A stretch of DNA of 64,000 nucleotides from Ephydatia muelleri (Eukaryota; Porifera; Demospongiae; Spongillida; Spongillidae). The notes below the pieces were generated by a model that saw nothing but the letters and a program-made list of their open reading frames with translations, searched no databases and was not told the DNA's origin. The stretch is taken from NCBI GenBank assembly GCA_013339895.1, contig JABACO010000103.1:45621-109620 (forward strand), read 5' to 3'. The stretch's first letter is position 1; every line of letters begins with the position of its first letter. The translations under genes and the position numbers were made by a program. Below, piece by piece: positions 47,652 to 59,897 of this stretch.

Positions 47652-50327
47652 ATGTCACAGGTGGGAGAAGAATTGAACGAACTATCAGACAACTTAATAC
47701 AAGCGCAGCTTGAAAAGAAGGAAGAGTGTGAGTGGGAGTCAGAGGAGTGGGACAAGTCTGAGGAGGAGTGGGAAAGTTCTGACAAGGAGTGGGAGGAGTC
47801 TGACAAGGAATGGGAGGAGTCTGACAAGGAGTGGGAGGAATCAGACAAGGAGTGGGAACAGTCTGACAAGGAATGTGAGGAGTTGGAAGAGGAGGGGATG
47901 ATGGAGCATGAACAGTTTTGTGAGGAGGAGGAAGATTTGGGAAAGGAATATTGGAAGGAGAATTTTGATGAGAGTGATGCATCAGAAGATCTGGATTGTG
48001 AAAGAAGCACAAGTAAAGGAAAAAGCAAAAAGAAGACGTTCCTGAATCTTTACATTACAAAAGGGGGCTGTTGTGGAAAGAACTGCCTAGCAAAGGATAC
48101 AGAGTTGTCATGGAAAAGAGCACATGCTTTACATGCCTTAGATACCAAAACCAAAAAGGCTGTAATCCTTGGAATGCTGGCAATGATAAGGGATGATTCT
48201 AGTTGCAATCGTCAAGGTGAACAACGTGTCCGCAATACCTTCAGGTATCGCCTTAGCTGGTCACATCCCATTTGTAGGGATGCATTTTGTGCAGTCGCTG
48301 GTATCGGCATCAAGTGTCTCAAATTGTGGCAGAGTCAGGTGGGGTCTGAATCAGACGTGAAATGTGTTGAACATGGAAATACTGGCAGATCCCCTCATCA
48401 TGCATTGTCACATGATGACACTTGCAAAGTTGTTCATTTTATCAAACAGTATGCCAACACAAATGGATTACCTGATCCTGGTCGTTTGAAGGGTAAACAC
48501 CGAAACATTATCCTGGACAGCAGTAATAGTATGCAAACCGTTTACAATGAATATCGACGAGCTCTGACTTCCACACTATCACCATCACCACCTCTCCGAC
48601 CTTCTCATTACCTTACCCTTGGTCTGAAGAGGCAATATTCTCTCCTAAATGATCCACCAACACCTCCTCCTCCACGTCCTCCAGTGGAATATGTATGCTA
48701 CAATACATTTGCAGCACTTTGGCACAAACATTGCCCAGACATAACACAACAGGCATCACGCAGCGACCTTTGTGACACTTGTGATAAGATTCTGGTCACA
48801 CTGCGTCACAGTATGTCAGATGAACAGAGAAAAAAGCTGAACCAGACGTACAACAAGCATCGTGACTCTGCCAAGCTTTTACGTGACCACTACATAGACA
48901 ACATTGCCACAGCTGAACGAGAATGGAGAATGCTGAGCCAGAGGGATCGTGACCAAGTCCTGCAAAGCTTTACATCACCACGCCCCCTTACAACACCTAT
49001 GTTGGATATTCAAATGCAGTACTCATTTGATTATTGCCAGCAAGTGGCCATCCCTTATAGCTCACAGCAACGAGGTCACTACTTCTTCAGGACGCCACGG
49101 AAGGTACAGGTATTTGGTGTGTGCTGTGAGCCACTCAAAAGACAAGTATTCTTTCTTATTGACGAGGCAGAGAAAATAGGTAAGGGAGCAATGTCAGTTG
49201 TAAGCCAAGTACATGCCTTTTTGAAGCTTCATAGTGTAGGAGAAAAATGTGTAACACTACAGGCAGACAACTGTGTGGGCCAAAATAAAAACTCTACTAT
49301 GTTGTGGTACTTGGCATGGCGAGTTATAACAGGTCAGCATGACAGAGTTGAACTTAATTTCATGCTACCTGGTCACACAAAATTTGTGCCAGATTCCTAC
49401 TTTGGAATATTTAAAAAACACTACCGACAACAAGACCATGTCGATGATATGTCTGATCTTGTTGAGTGCGTGAAGAAGTGTGGGTGCAATGTGACCTGTG
49501 TGCCACAGCAGTACCAGAATTGGGTGTATTACAACTGGAATGCTTTTCTGGACCAGTGGTTTGTACGTCCAGCTGGGTTTTCCATCTATCACACTTTTAT
49601 TTTTGACAAAGAACATCCGGGTATAGTTAAAATGAAATTGTGGCCAGATCAAGTACCAAGAGATATGTCATTACTTAAAGATGGGGTTACAGTCAGCAGC
49701 ATTCAATACGCATACAGAGATGGGACAATGCCACGTGTTGTGTTACCCAAAGGCTTGACACAGCAAAGAGCACAGTATCTGTATGATAACGTCAGTGAAT
49801 TTGTCCATGACAAATCAAAGGTGATCAATGTGTGCCCCAATCCACAAGCAATCCCTATGGAGAGTGCAGATGATGCAAACAAAGCTTCAACACATCTTGA
49901 AGAAGATCAACCTGGACCATCATCCACCTTTCTACCTGTTGTCAACAGTGAACATGAAGACTTAATATGCATTGACAGTGAGGACGGACAAAAACCTGGC
50001 AGGATACGCAGATGTAGAGCAGAATTGAACTTGGTGTATGTGTGCCCATTGTGTGAGAAGAAGTATGCCAGCAATCAAGCTCTTTATCTGCACAAACGAA
50101 ACAAACACAACATACCTCACAGCAAAAACGAAGGAGGGGTGAAAGAGGAGAGTGAGACCAGCTGCCAAGAAAAAGTAAGCCAACCACCATCAGGAAACAA
50201 GAAAAGAAAAAGGTCAGAAATAGAACTGCTGTTTTCGTGTAAGGCATGTGGCAACAAATTTGGGAGTCAAAGTGCACTGTATACCCACACCAAGATAAAA
50301 CATCCTCCACCCAAGCAGGCCAAATAA
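47652..50327 (+). CDS. Transposase with RNase H-like DDD core and two C2H2 fingers (891 aa)
   Basis: Single uninterrupted frame. Residues about 30-80 are an acidic heptad repeat (ESDKEWE units). CGKNCLAKD and HGNTGRSPHHALS follow, then SDLCDTCDKI. The catalytic-looking region has SFDYCQQVAIPYSS (Asp460), LQADNCVGQNKNSTMLWY (Asp539) and PGHTKFVPDSYFGIFKK (Asp581), consistent with a DD(41)D/E RNase H fold. The DNC.GQNKN signature is shared by many uncharacterised invertebrate transposon-like proteins (DUF7869-type). Two C-terminal fingers, CPLCEKKYASNQALYLHKRN plus KH and CKACGNKFGSQSALYTHTKI plus KH, probably bind the terminal repeats. Start chosen as the first ATG of the frame. Nuclear, expected to cut and join the element ends. 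Confidence 0.85.
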   Translation: MSQVGEELNELSDNLIQAQLEKKEECEWESEEWDKSEEEWESSDKEWEESDKEWEESDKEWEESDKEWEQSDKECEELEEEGMMEHEQFCEEEEDLGKEYWKENFDESDASEDLDCERSTSKGKSKKKTFLNLYITKGGCCGKNCLAKDTELSWKRAHALHALDTKTKKAVILGMLAMIRDDSSCNRQGEQRVRNTFRYRLSWSHPICRDAFCAVAGIGIKCLKLWQSQVGSESDVKCVEHGNTGRSPHHALSHDDTCKVVHFIKQYANTNGLPDPGRLKGKHRNIILDSSNSMQTVYNEYRRALTSTLSPSPPLRPSHYLTLGLKRQYSLLNDPPTPPPPRPPVEYVCYNTFAALWHKHCPDITQQASRSDLCDTCDKILVTLRHSMSDEQRKKLNQTYNKHRDSAKLLRDHYIDNIATAEREWRMLSQRDRDQVLQSFTSPRPLTTPMLDIQMQYSFDYCQQVAIPYSSQQRGHYFFRTPRKVQVFGVCCEPLKRQVFFLIDEAEKIGKGAMSVVSQVHAFLKLHSVGEKCVTLQADNCVGQNKNSTMLWYLAWRVITGQHDRVELNFMLPGHTKFVPDSYFGIFKKHYRQQDHVDDMSDLVECVKKCGCNVTCVPQQYQNWVYYNWNAFLDQWFVRPAGFSIYHTFIFDKEHPGIVKMKLWPDQVPRDMSLLKDGVTVSSIQYAYRDGTMPRVVLPKGLTQQRAQYLYDNVSEFVHDKSKVINVCPNPQAIPMESADDANKASTHLEEDQPGPSSTFLPVVNSEHEDLICIDSEDGQKPGRIRRCRAELNLVYVCPLCEKKYASNQALYLHKRNKHNIPHSKNEGGVKEESETSCQEKVSQPPSGNKKRKRSEIELLFSCKACGNKFGSQSALYTHTKIKHPPPKQAK

Positions 50328-50373
50328 CCTGTAACAACTGGACTTATGTATTTTACTACTGTCTAAACAGATA

Positions 50374-52602
50374 AATGGATAAACAGTTGATGTCACTAGG
50401 AGAGTGGCGATATTTGCAGAGTTTGAATTCAGTTGAACACGTGCTTACCCAGTCAGGGGATACTTGTACGACACCTGATACCACAACCAAACCTTTGCTA
50501 TTGCTGGCGAGTAGCTGAATGCCACAGGTAGGGGGGAGGAGGTGGTGCCTGAAGGTTAGCAGTAGGGTTATCCTTCAGACTACAAGTGAGCTTCACGCCT
50601 TCACATGCTGTGATTCTCCCCAATCCCCTCCAGTTTGTGATCCTAAACCAGCATAAAGTGAACAAGTCACAAATCATGACACATACATTTACCCATACTC
50701 GTACAAACACACATACAGTATACATACACACATATTTGTACATACACATAAATTCCAACAGTACTCTTACATACTCCTACATACAAACATGCATTCCCAT
50801 ACATCCACATGTACTCATACATACATACATAAATACCCCTACATGCACATACACTTGTACATACACACACTTTTATATACACACATTCTACTAGAGTACA
50901 CATGCACACATATACTCCATTCACAAATACTTATACGTACACACATATACCTACATTCACAAATACTTGTACACACACACATACACCTACATGTACATAC
51001 ACAGATGTATACAAATACACATACAGTACATGCTTCTAACACACAATGACAAACATACTCCTACGTTAACAAATGCTCCTACATGCGCACACTTGTATAT
51101 ACACACACTTCTATACAGGTATATACACATACTCCTACAACACATATCTACATACACAAATAATTTGTACATCCATCCATACATACATACTCCTTCATAT
51201 ACACATAATCACACATAACTGGACATACACACGTATTGTACATGCACATATACTAATACATTGTACACTGATACGCAAATACATCCACACATACTCCTAC
51301 AGTACTCACACATACATATACGTACTACATACATATACCTACATTCACAGATACCTGCACATACACACATACACATAAAGTACTCCTACAGTTGTATACT
51401 CCTACATGCACACACACACATATACACATACAGTACTCTACTCTTACATACACACAATGGCATATACTCATACTTTCATATTCACAAGTACTTATACATT
51501 GACCAATACCTGTACATAAACAAATATTCTCACATATGCACATGTACACACATGCAGAGCCCTACATACACACAGCCATGCTGCAATACACGGAACATGT
51601 ATTGCAAATAACCAACACCCTTATATGAAACTTATACATCACACACTTTGCATGTCAACCATTGGGTCACGAATTGTTATGATTGATCCGTAAACCAGTT
51701 GGGCTCTCGTGTGACCATTTCAAGAAGGAAGACACGGGACATGGTACACACTAGTACATGTAATGCAAATGCACGAGGTGTGTATACGTACATGTATGCA
51801 CAGTGAACGTGTTTGTGGCATTCTATTAGGTTGAAATACGTACGTGCTGCATGTCCTCGGTATGCCCGACCTAGCTGTGATGAAAGAATACACATACAGT
51901 ACCTGTTCAACACTGGCATTCGGATCACGTGACGAAGAACAGGAGGCTTGGCTGGCCTGTGGACGTCGTTTCAATCCTCCAAGACTATATTCCCGTGGCG
52001 TGTATTCATGAAACGATACATAATTATCTAGCAGTGACTGCACTACACAAAAGCAAGCAAGTGCTGTAGTCTCGTATTAATTTACTAAGCGTCAATGAGT
52101 TTATTAATAACGGAGCAGGTAGTCTCGTGCCCAAAGCAAATAAGTAACGACGATAATGAAGACGTAAGTATGACATCACTCCTACGTGATGTCATACATC
52201 GCCGCAATAATGCGAAATGGCGCTGAAAAGAAGTTCAACTTCAGTCGTCTGTATTTCCATAACGGCTAAGAAAAACTCAAACGATCTGGAGAATACAGTA
52301 GGGGGAGGACTCCTACGTGCGCATGGCGAACTTGGAGTCTGTATCATGCTCGGCTATGAAGATTCTTAAATATTTACCCCGTGGGGTTATTGTCCACCAC
52401 ACATATGGGATGGAAAGAGTGTTGAATATGAAAAAATGCTACGCATGTAGGCAATAGGTGTACCAGTAAGGGTTGAATATTTCAAGAGAATAGCACTAAT
52501 CGTTCGGAAGATATAGCGCATCAAAAACGCACACGATTTATTGTGTTTTATACATTTATGATTTATATATCCGTAAGGTCCCTTTTCTCATGAGATTCCC
52601 CA
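50374..52602 (-). repeat. Right terminal inverted repeat of the transposon
   Basis: Reverse complement of 42661-44890. It begins 46 bases after the transposase stop codon. Confidence 0.95.
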
Positions 52603-52747
52603 TATGTTCCATGAAAGGATATAACCTCCAATGATACTCAATCTCCCACACCTCCAGTGCAGCTTAAACCACTTATGGCTGAGTAAAAAAGCTGTGTGTG
52701 TATCATTTGTATGCTTCCTTTTATATGGTTGGCTTTCTTTCCTTCAG

Positions 52748-52831
52748 CCTCTCTGGGAATGGCATAGGAGCAGAGGGCATGAAATCATTGTGTACTTCTG
52801 CTAGTCATTTCTCCTCCCTTACTTCCCTCGA
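52748..52831 (+). CDS. NLR LRR exon, array copy 5
   Basis: 84 nt, GA|GTAAGT donor. It reads LSGNGIGAEGMKSLCTSASH then FSSLTSLE. This is the unit interrupted upstream by the transposon, which lies in the intron so the exon is intact. Confidence 0.85.
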
Positions 52832-54101
52832 GTAAGTTCAATTGTATGTGTACAGCTGCAGTTGAAGGCTTTGCTGTTGGACAAGTTTGATATGAACGCA
52901 TATGACTTATACAGTAAAGCATGTAGTATGAACAGTACATACATGTACTTGATTCATTTAGCAGGTCACAAAATAGAGTTTCATACATCATTTTATTGCA
53001 CATTGTAATTCAGTCCACCAGGGTTAACAGCATAAAATCCTTTCAGAGTGCACATCTGTTCATGTCTGGGTTGAGAATCAGTCAAATAACCACAAGTGCA
53101 ATTACTCTGGGGTGCTATATAGGTACTTAAATACACGCAGAGCTGTGCATGCCAATCGAGCCCAAAATATGCTTATAAGAAAAGCTCGCGAGACACAATC
53201 ACGTTGGCTCTGTTTTGATCTAGGCAGCTGACCATTTGTCATCAAACATTTGATCGAGCCCTTTTGTCATTAAACATTCCTGCTGTGACTAAACCTTATG
53301 GCAGTCCTCGGCAGGGCTGGATTAAAGGGGATGTCATGTTAGCACTATACAGTACTACACATCTACATATATAACCTCACCATGTAGAGACCTATTGTCA
53401 GCAGGCTATGGACCAATGGTGCTGTCCTTATATATGCACACAAGCTTGTTAGTGGTTTGATAGATATCCTCTCCCTCCTTATACCTTCCCCCAGCCCATG
53501 ACTTTACAACAAACAAACACCTCCACCAGGAAAAAAAACCCTGTGGCAAAACCTGTAACAGGGGGGAAATCCCCTCTTTTGGAGGGAAAAATAACCTGCT
53601 AACTAAACACTGCTCAGCTTGCACATACATGTACAAACAGAACACTCTCATTCAGTTCCAGCCTTCAGCTTAAGCTTCATTTCAGTGCCGGTCCACAAGA
53701 CAACACTGCTGTTAGGACAACCTGCGATTGCTCTGTGCATGAGAGGAACAAAACTAAAACAAAACACCACACCAACAACTTATAAAAAAGCAGCCGAACT
53801 TGCTTAAGTGCACGACGCTTAGAATTACAATATTCACACTTTCACATCCATTCATACACCCCACCACGTGGCTACTCCTATTAACGGAGGGAGCTTAGTT
53901 TCTGTCTAATTCATTTCGTTCAACCGACAGAAATGTGTATTTCTTTTGATGGATTATATGTTCCATGAAAGGATATAGCCTCCAATGATACTCAATCTCC
54001 CACACCTCCAGTGCAGCTTAGACCACTTATGGCTGATTAGAAAAGCTGTGTGTGTATCATTTGTATGCTTCCTTTTATATGGTTGGCTTTCTTTCCTTCA
54101 G

Positions 54102-54185
54102 CCTCTCTGGGAATGGCATAGGAGCAGAGGGCATGAAATCATTGTGTACTTCTGCTAGTCATTTCTCCTCCCTTACTTCCCTCGC
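54102..54185 (+). CDS. NLR LRR exon, array copy 6
   Basis: 84 nt, GC|GTAAGT donor (last exon base changed compared with copy 5). It reads LSGNGIGAEGMKSLCTSASH then FSSLTSL. Confidence 0.85.
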
Positions 54186-55454
54186 GTAAGTTCAATTGTA
54201 TGTGTACAGCTGCAGTTGAAGGCTTTGCTGTTGGACAAGTTTGATATGAACGCATATGACTTATACAGTAAAGCATGTAGTATGAACAGTACATACATGT
54301 ACTTGATTCATTTAGCAGGTCACAAAATAGAGTTTCATACATCATTTTATTGCACATTGTAATTCAGTCCACCAGGGTTAACAGCATAAAATCCTTTCAG
54401 AGTGCACATCTGTTCATGTTTGGGTTGAGAATCAGTCAAATAACCACAAGTGCAATTACTCTGGGGTGCTATATAGGTACTTAAATACACGCAGAGCTGT
54501 GCATGCCAATCGAGCCCAAAATATGGTTATAAGAAAAGCTCGCGAGACACAATCACGTTGGCTCTGTTTTGATCTAGGCAGCTGACCATTTGTCATCAAA
54601 TATTTGATCGAGCCCTTTTGTCATCAAACATTCCAGCTGTGCCTAAACCTTATGGCAGTCCTCGGCAGTGCTTGATTAAGGGGATGTCATGTTAGCACTA
54701 TACAGTACTACACATCTACATACATAACCTCACCATGTAGAGACCTATTGTCAGCAGGCTATGGACCAATGGTGCTCTCCTCATACATGCACACAAGCTT
54801 GTTAGTGGTTTGATAGATATCCTCTCCCTCCTTATATCTTCCCCCAGCCCATGACTTTACAACAAACAAACACCTCCACCAGGAAAAAAAACCCTGTGGC
54901 AAAACCTGTAACAGGGGGGAAATCCCCTCTTTTGGAGGGAAAAATAACCTGCTAACTAAACACTGCTCAGCTTGCACATACATGTACAAACAGAACACTC
55001 TCATTCAGTTCCAGCCTTCAGCTTAAGCATCATTTCAGTGCCGGTCCACAAGACAACACTGCTGTTAGGACAACCTGCAATTGCTCTGTGCATGAGAGGA
55101 ACAAAACTAAAACAAAACACCACACCAACAACTTATAAAAAAGCAGCCGAACTTGCTTAAGTGCACGACGCTTAGAATTACAATATTCACACTTTCACAT
55201 CCATTGATACACCCCACCACGTGGCTACTCCTATTAACGGAGGGAGCTTAGTTTCTATCTAATTCATTTCGTTCAACCGACAGAAATGTGTATTTCTTTT
55301 GATGCATTATACGTTCTATGAAAGGATATAGCCTCCAATGATACTCAATCTCCCACACCTCCAGTGCAGCTTAGACCACTTATGGCTGATTAAAAAAGCT
55401 GTGTGTGTATCATTTGTATGCTTCCTTTTATATGGTTGGCTTTCTTTCCTTCAG

Positions 55455-55538
55455 CCTCTCTTTGAATGAAATGGGAGCAGAGGGCATGAAATCATTGTGT
55501 ACTTCTGCTAGTCATTTCTCCTCCCTTACTTCCCTCAA
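55455..55538 (+). CDS. NLR LRR exon, array copy 7
   Basis: 84 nt, AA|GTAAGT donor. It reads LSLNEMGAEGMKSLCTSASH then FSSLTSLK. Same phase as the rest. Confidence 0.85.
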
Positions 55539-55974
55539 GTAAGTTCAATTGTATGTGTACAGCTGCAGTTGAAGGCTTTGCTGTTGGACAAGTTTGATAT
55601 GAACACATATGACTTATACAGTAAAGCATGTAGTATGAACAGTACATACTTGATTCATTTAGCAGGTCACAAAATAGAGTTTCATACATCATTTTATTGC
55701 ACATTGTAATTCAGTCCACCAGGGTTAACAGCATAAAATCCTTTCAGAGTGCACATCTGTTCATGTCTGGGTTGAGAATCAGTCAAATAACCACAAATGC
55801 AATTACTCTGGGGTGCTATATGGTTTTACATGTTTTGATTATGTTTTGCATAAAGGAGATGTTACGTAAATACATGCAGAGCTGCGCATGCCGATTGAGC
55901 CCAAAATATGCATATAATAAAAGTCGTGAGTCACAATCATGTGAGCTCTGTTTTGATCCAGGTAGCTGACCACT

Positions 55975-56160
55975 TGTCAATCGAGCCCTTTTGTCATTAA
56001 ATGTTCAATCAAGTACTTTTGTCATTAAACATTCAATCAAGTACTTTTGTCATTAACTCCATTAAACATTCAATCCAGCCCTTTTGTCATTAATTATTCA
56101 ATCAATCCCTTTTGTCATTAAACATTCCATCAAGTACTTTTGTCATTAACTCTTTCGCAA
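55975..56160. repeat. Short tandem repeat (ttttgtcattaaacattcaatc)
   Basis: About six imperfect copies of aatc(a/g)a(g/c)(t/c)(a/c)cttttgtcattaa lie in tandem. Single or double copies occur at the same place in other array units (for example 38150-38195). Confidence 0.75.
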
Positions 56161-56560
56161 GCAAAGCCATACAGTACACATGTTGAGCAAAAAATAGTGT
56201 TGCATGTTGCAGTAAACGTAATTGGCAAACTGCATACACTATGTGACCAGGAAACAAACCGATCACTATGTTGTTGTCTACAAGTGTTAACTTTTTTGAT
56301 AAACAGAGTTGTATTAGTATAGCACCTGCAGCGCAATATTGCTTTCTTGCCCATGAAAGAGTTAAACATTCCTGCTGTGCCTAAACCTTATGGCAGTCCT
56401 CGGCAGTGCTGGATTAAGGGGATGTCATGTTAGCACTATACAGTACTACACATCTACATATATCCATGTAGAGACCTTTTGTCAGCAGGCTATGGACCAA
56501 TGGTGCTCTCCTCATGCAGTACATGCACACAATACATGTGCATGTGCACTGTACAAGCAC

Positions 56561-57886
56561 TGTACACATGTGTGCAGTGTCATTACAAAGTTTGTGTGTG
56601 CATATTGAGTATTATACATAAGAAACATATCAAGAATTTAATTATGGATGCAGGCAGCATGTTTAGACTGTTCACTGCAGGTGTAGGTGTGTGTGCTTTC
56701 GTAACTACGGTAACTACGTTAACCTTCTTTTAACGTTTTATTACTGACGTTATGGGGTTACTGCCAATTTTCAATCTTCACTGCTGCACAAGTGTGTATG
56801 CACGGTACAATCCTCATCAGACTCCATACAGACTACATGGAGGATGTCATTATTACAAAAGCACGACTAGTATTAGATTTGCTTCTTACAAACAAGATCA
56901 AAGTTCCTCCATCCACTAGTAGATCTCATAGTGGTACCTAAGTGATAACGCTTGCAAAAGGAATCAAGCAACGACTACTCCTCACACATTTCTACAATCA
57001 CTGCACTGCGTGTCAATGGACACAGTTTGGCACGTGCTAAGCTATTCACACAACTTCTAAATGGCCTTCAATCATCTATAGCCACTCCCTGTACAGGTAT
57101 TTACTGCTCCCATACCCTACTAACCCCCTGGTTTGCCCTTAATTTGACTAACCCACCCCCTGGTTTACACATGCCCCATGTCAGAATAAAACTACATGGC
57201 ATGCCATTTGGTGCAGAGGGAAGACTTTTATTTTTGCCCACCCACTATTCCAAAACCCACCCCCTGCTGAAAATTTGGCAGAAAATCCCTGCTGTATGAA
57301 CCCACTCCTCTAGGCCCAGCTGCCAATGGCTCTCCTGGTGTCCCTCTTCATGACCACAGATAGGGACAAGGTCACGACCAGAGAAATGGCCACCAGACAT
57401 TCAGTCGAGTAGACATAATGGCATACCTTTGGACATCTGAAGCCAACTAGGGTTGACAACATAAAAGCATTTACATCTACATTGTATAAACCATTCAGAG
57501 TGCACATCGGTTCATGTCTGGGTTGACAGTCTGCCAAATAACTACAAATCCTTTTGCATAGAATTGATTCAGTTTGATATGTGGTTTATGTTTTGTTTAT
57601 CGTTAGAATGTTCTTACTTCTCTTAAAGAGTTTATACTAAATACATCAGTCTGTGTCATTTACCATTACACAGACCCTTGGTTTCATCGCATGCTTGTTC
57701 TTAGGATGTTACATAGCTTTCTTGAAATGTATTTCATTTGTTTGTCATTGCACTGTTGGCTTCTTGCAGCTGGTTTGTACAATTACTTCATTGGCATGCA
57801 TGTTCCCTAATGTGCATGACATCGATCACCTGACCATCAGGGAGGTGTGGTGATGTGAAGGTCACCTCTCATGTCATTCCACCCAG
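56561..57886. other. Intron; diverged duplicate, no exon recognised
   Basis: Contains the counterpart of 36.7-38.1 kb. Open frames at 56952-57299 and 57653-57853 are longer than average but show no domain signals. Confidence 0.45.
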
Positions 57887-57967
57887 CCTAAGGCTCAACA
57901 ACCTTCGAGATGATAGCATAGATTCCTTGCTGCTAATCATTGAACAGTGCCCCTTAGAAGAGCTCAC
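57887..57967 (+). CDS. NLR LRR exon, non-array type
   Basis: 81 nt, acceptor ttccacccag, donor AC|GTAAGT, phases as in the other LRR exons. It reads LRLNNLRDDSIDSLLLIIEQ then CPLEELT, a ribonuclease-inhibitor-type repeat diverged from the array copies. Confidence 0.8.
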
Positions 57968-58700
57968 GTAAGTTAACTATCTACATCTGTGAGCTGTTTG
58001 TGTGCTGTTTGTATGCAAGTAGGTGAGTACATGTATGTTTTTAGTTAGTGGTGGGTTTGAGTGTTTGTGTGTGGGTGTGTGTGTGGGTATGTGGGTGAGT
58101 GTGAGTGAGTTTGAATTAAGAATATACTTGTAGATCTTTTAGATTATGATTAATGTTGCAAGCTAACCCAGATAGCTAGTATATGCACATCACTGCTCCA
58201 CCAAGAATAACATACCAAGTGTCTGCTGTTGTGTGTCTGCATGGAGGTGTGATACACAAGTCTACATTTGTTTCCTCGTCATAGCTAGTGTAAGTTGTTT
58301 GCTAACTACGCTTTCCTGCATTGCGCAGCACTTTTCTTTGCACTACATGTGTACTGTAAAATTGGCTTGCCTGCAAAAGAGTTACTTGCATTATGAATGT
58401 ACAATTAACTACAGTATGTTCCCGTGAAGCGGCAAGCGATGGAGAGGTCCAGTGCACCACATAGCAGCTTTGGTCGCATAAACGTTAGGCCAGCATTTAT
58501 GGATGTGTGTAGTGAATGATTTATTTGTCTTAAAAATTACCCCCACTGATCTCCTTTTTGAATAGTTTTTTTACACTTTAATTTCGAATCATTTTAGTGC
58601 ATGCCACCTCCTTATACTGTGTTTGCTCCTTCATGGCCAAACCAAAGAAATCCTTATATGGGAGAAGCTGATTAAATATGGTACCAACCTACAGCAGACC
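57968..58700. other. Intron, TG-rich tract, nothing recognised
   Basis: A tgtgtgggtgtgtgtgtggg tract lies at about 58050-58110. Only short frames. Confidence 0.5.
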
Positions 58701-59879
58701 ATAATGTTGCCTAGCAACCTCATGCATAGTCAACAGTACAACAGCTGTCTACTATAAGACATGGGGGCATTGGACATTTACTTATGCACAACTACAACAG
58801 AATATGGATCCAGTGACCAGTGCACTTTATTTAGACTATAACCTTGGCCTGCACTCATGAATGATGTGAGGTCACCATAATTGTTACAGCTGTTCATATA
58901 AACAATGGCCAATGTGGGTAACTTAATCCTACAATGACATCATTGTTTACACACAATGCTTATGTCACTGATATGTCTGATATGGGAAAATGGGTTGTAA
59001 TTATCCAGCAGCTTGGCCAACAGTCAGATGAATTATCACTAGGTGACTAATCCTAATCACCTTTACCTTTAATTGGATGCATTAGTGAATGCACTCACAT
59101 GCAATGGAATTGTGGCACTTCAAGTAACACTTCCTTTCAGTGTGTCTCCTTTCATTGTATTCTTGAGGAACTGTAACGTGCATGTTGCTAGCTGCATGAA
59201 TGACTTGCACATTATTTTGTATTAACCTATTGTATTCCTGTGCTGAATGAAACATGTTGTGGAAACATTCAATACTCTGTCTGCTGTTGTGTGTCTGCAT
59301 GGAGGTGTGATGTATGGGTCTACATGTATGTCCGCCATTCATTACCTTGTATGGACATGTGATATGCAATGGGGCAGTTGATGTACGAGGGTTAATGTTG
59401 AGCAACTATCCTGTGTTTGGTAGTTCCACTTTCTGGTGGTGTGGACACACAACCTTAGTGCTACTAAATATTGTACCACCTCACATTACAATGTTAGAAC
59501 CACACTGTCATGCATGGTTCATCGTTTGGGTGTGTCATTGAACCCAGAGGTGGATCCAGGGGGCATGTGGTCTCCCCTTCCGTTTGTCTAATGATATGTT
59601 CATCACCTGTGTGTTTGTATTATGAATGTCGAATTAGTTTGTGTTATACCCTGAGATGGACCCATACTTACACAATGTAGCATCTTCTGCTGGTCACATA
59701 TATGTAAGAGAGAACATGTGTACTGAGAGATATTATGACATGAGGCACAGCTGCTGTGAACAATCTTATTGCATGTTGTGGTGTTGTATCCTCATGTGAT
59801 CTTATGACTAAACTGATTATTCTTACACTTGTATGTTGGCATGGCAACTGTTATCATTGTTCATCTCTTTCTCTTGCAG

Positions 59880-59897
59880 CCTGAAGGATGTCTTGAA
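59880..59897 (+). CDS. Candidate 18-nt micro-exon
   Basis: A strong ctctttctcttgcag acceptor is followed by 18 nt and AA|GTAAGT. It reads LKDVLK in the phase shared by all LRR exons, so it could be inserted without a frame change. It may be a collapsed LRR exon. Real use is unknown. Confidence 0.35.

Larger units (their letters stand above)
42661..52602. mobile_element. 9.94-kb DNA transposon with ~2.23-kb terminal inverted repeats
   Basis: The left end tggggaatttcatgagaaaa and the right end (complement: tggggaatctcatgagaaaa) start inverted repeats that run to 44890 and 50374. The unoccupied site ggattatatgttcc is preserved at about 53951-53964. The filled site reads ggattata|tgggg...cccca|tatgttcc, so the duplication is TA (element starting T) or equally ATAT (element starting GGGG). 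Cargo is a transposase (+) and a CtIP/Sae2-like gene (-) in divergent orientation. Near-identical arms and an intact transposase frame point to a recent insertion. I do not recognise the superfamily with certainty; Sola-type (4-bp duplication) is one candidate. Confidence 0.93.
52603..56560. repeat. LRR-exon tandem array, right part
   Basis: Continuation of the array after the transposon. Unit starts (cctaaaccttatggcagtcc or variant) lie near 53288, 54642 and 56382. Units at 53.3 and 54.6 kb are nearly identical, with a period of 1353-1354 bp. Confidence 0.9.

Noticed and set aside
49365..49652. 95-codon minus frame and other minus frames within 47.6-50.3 kb
   Set aside because: Shadows of the 891-codon transposase frame.
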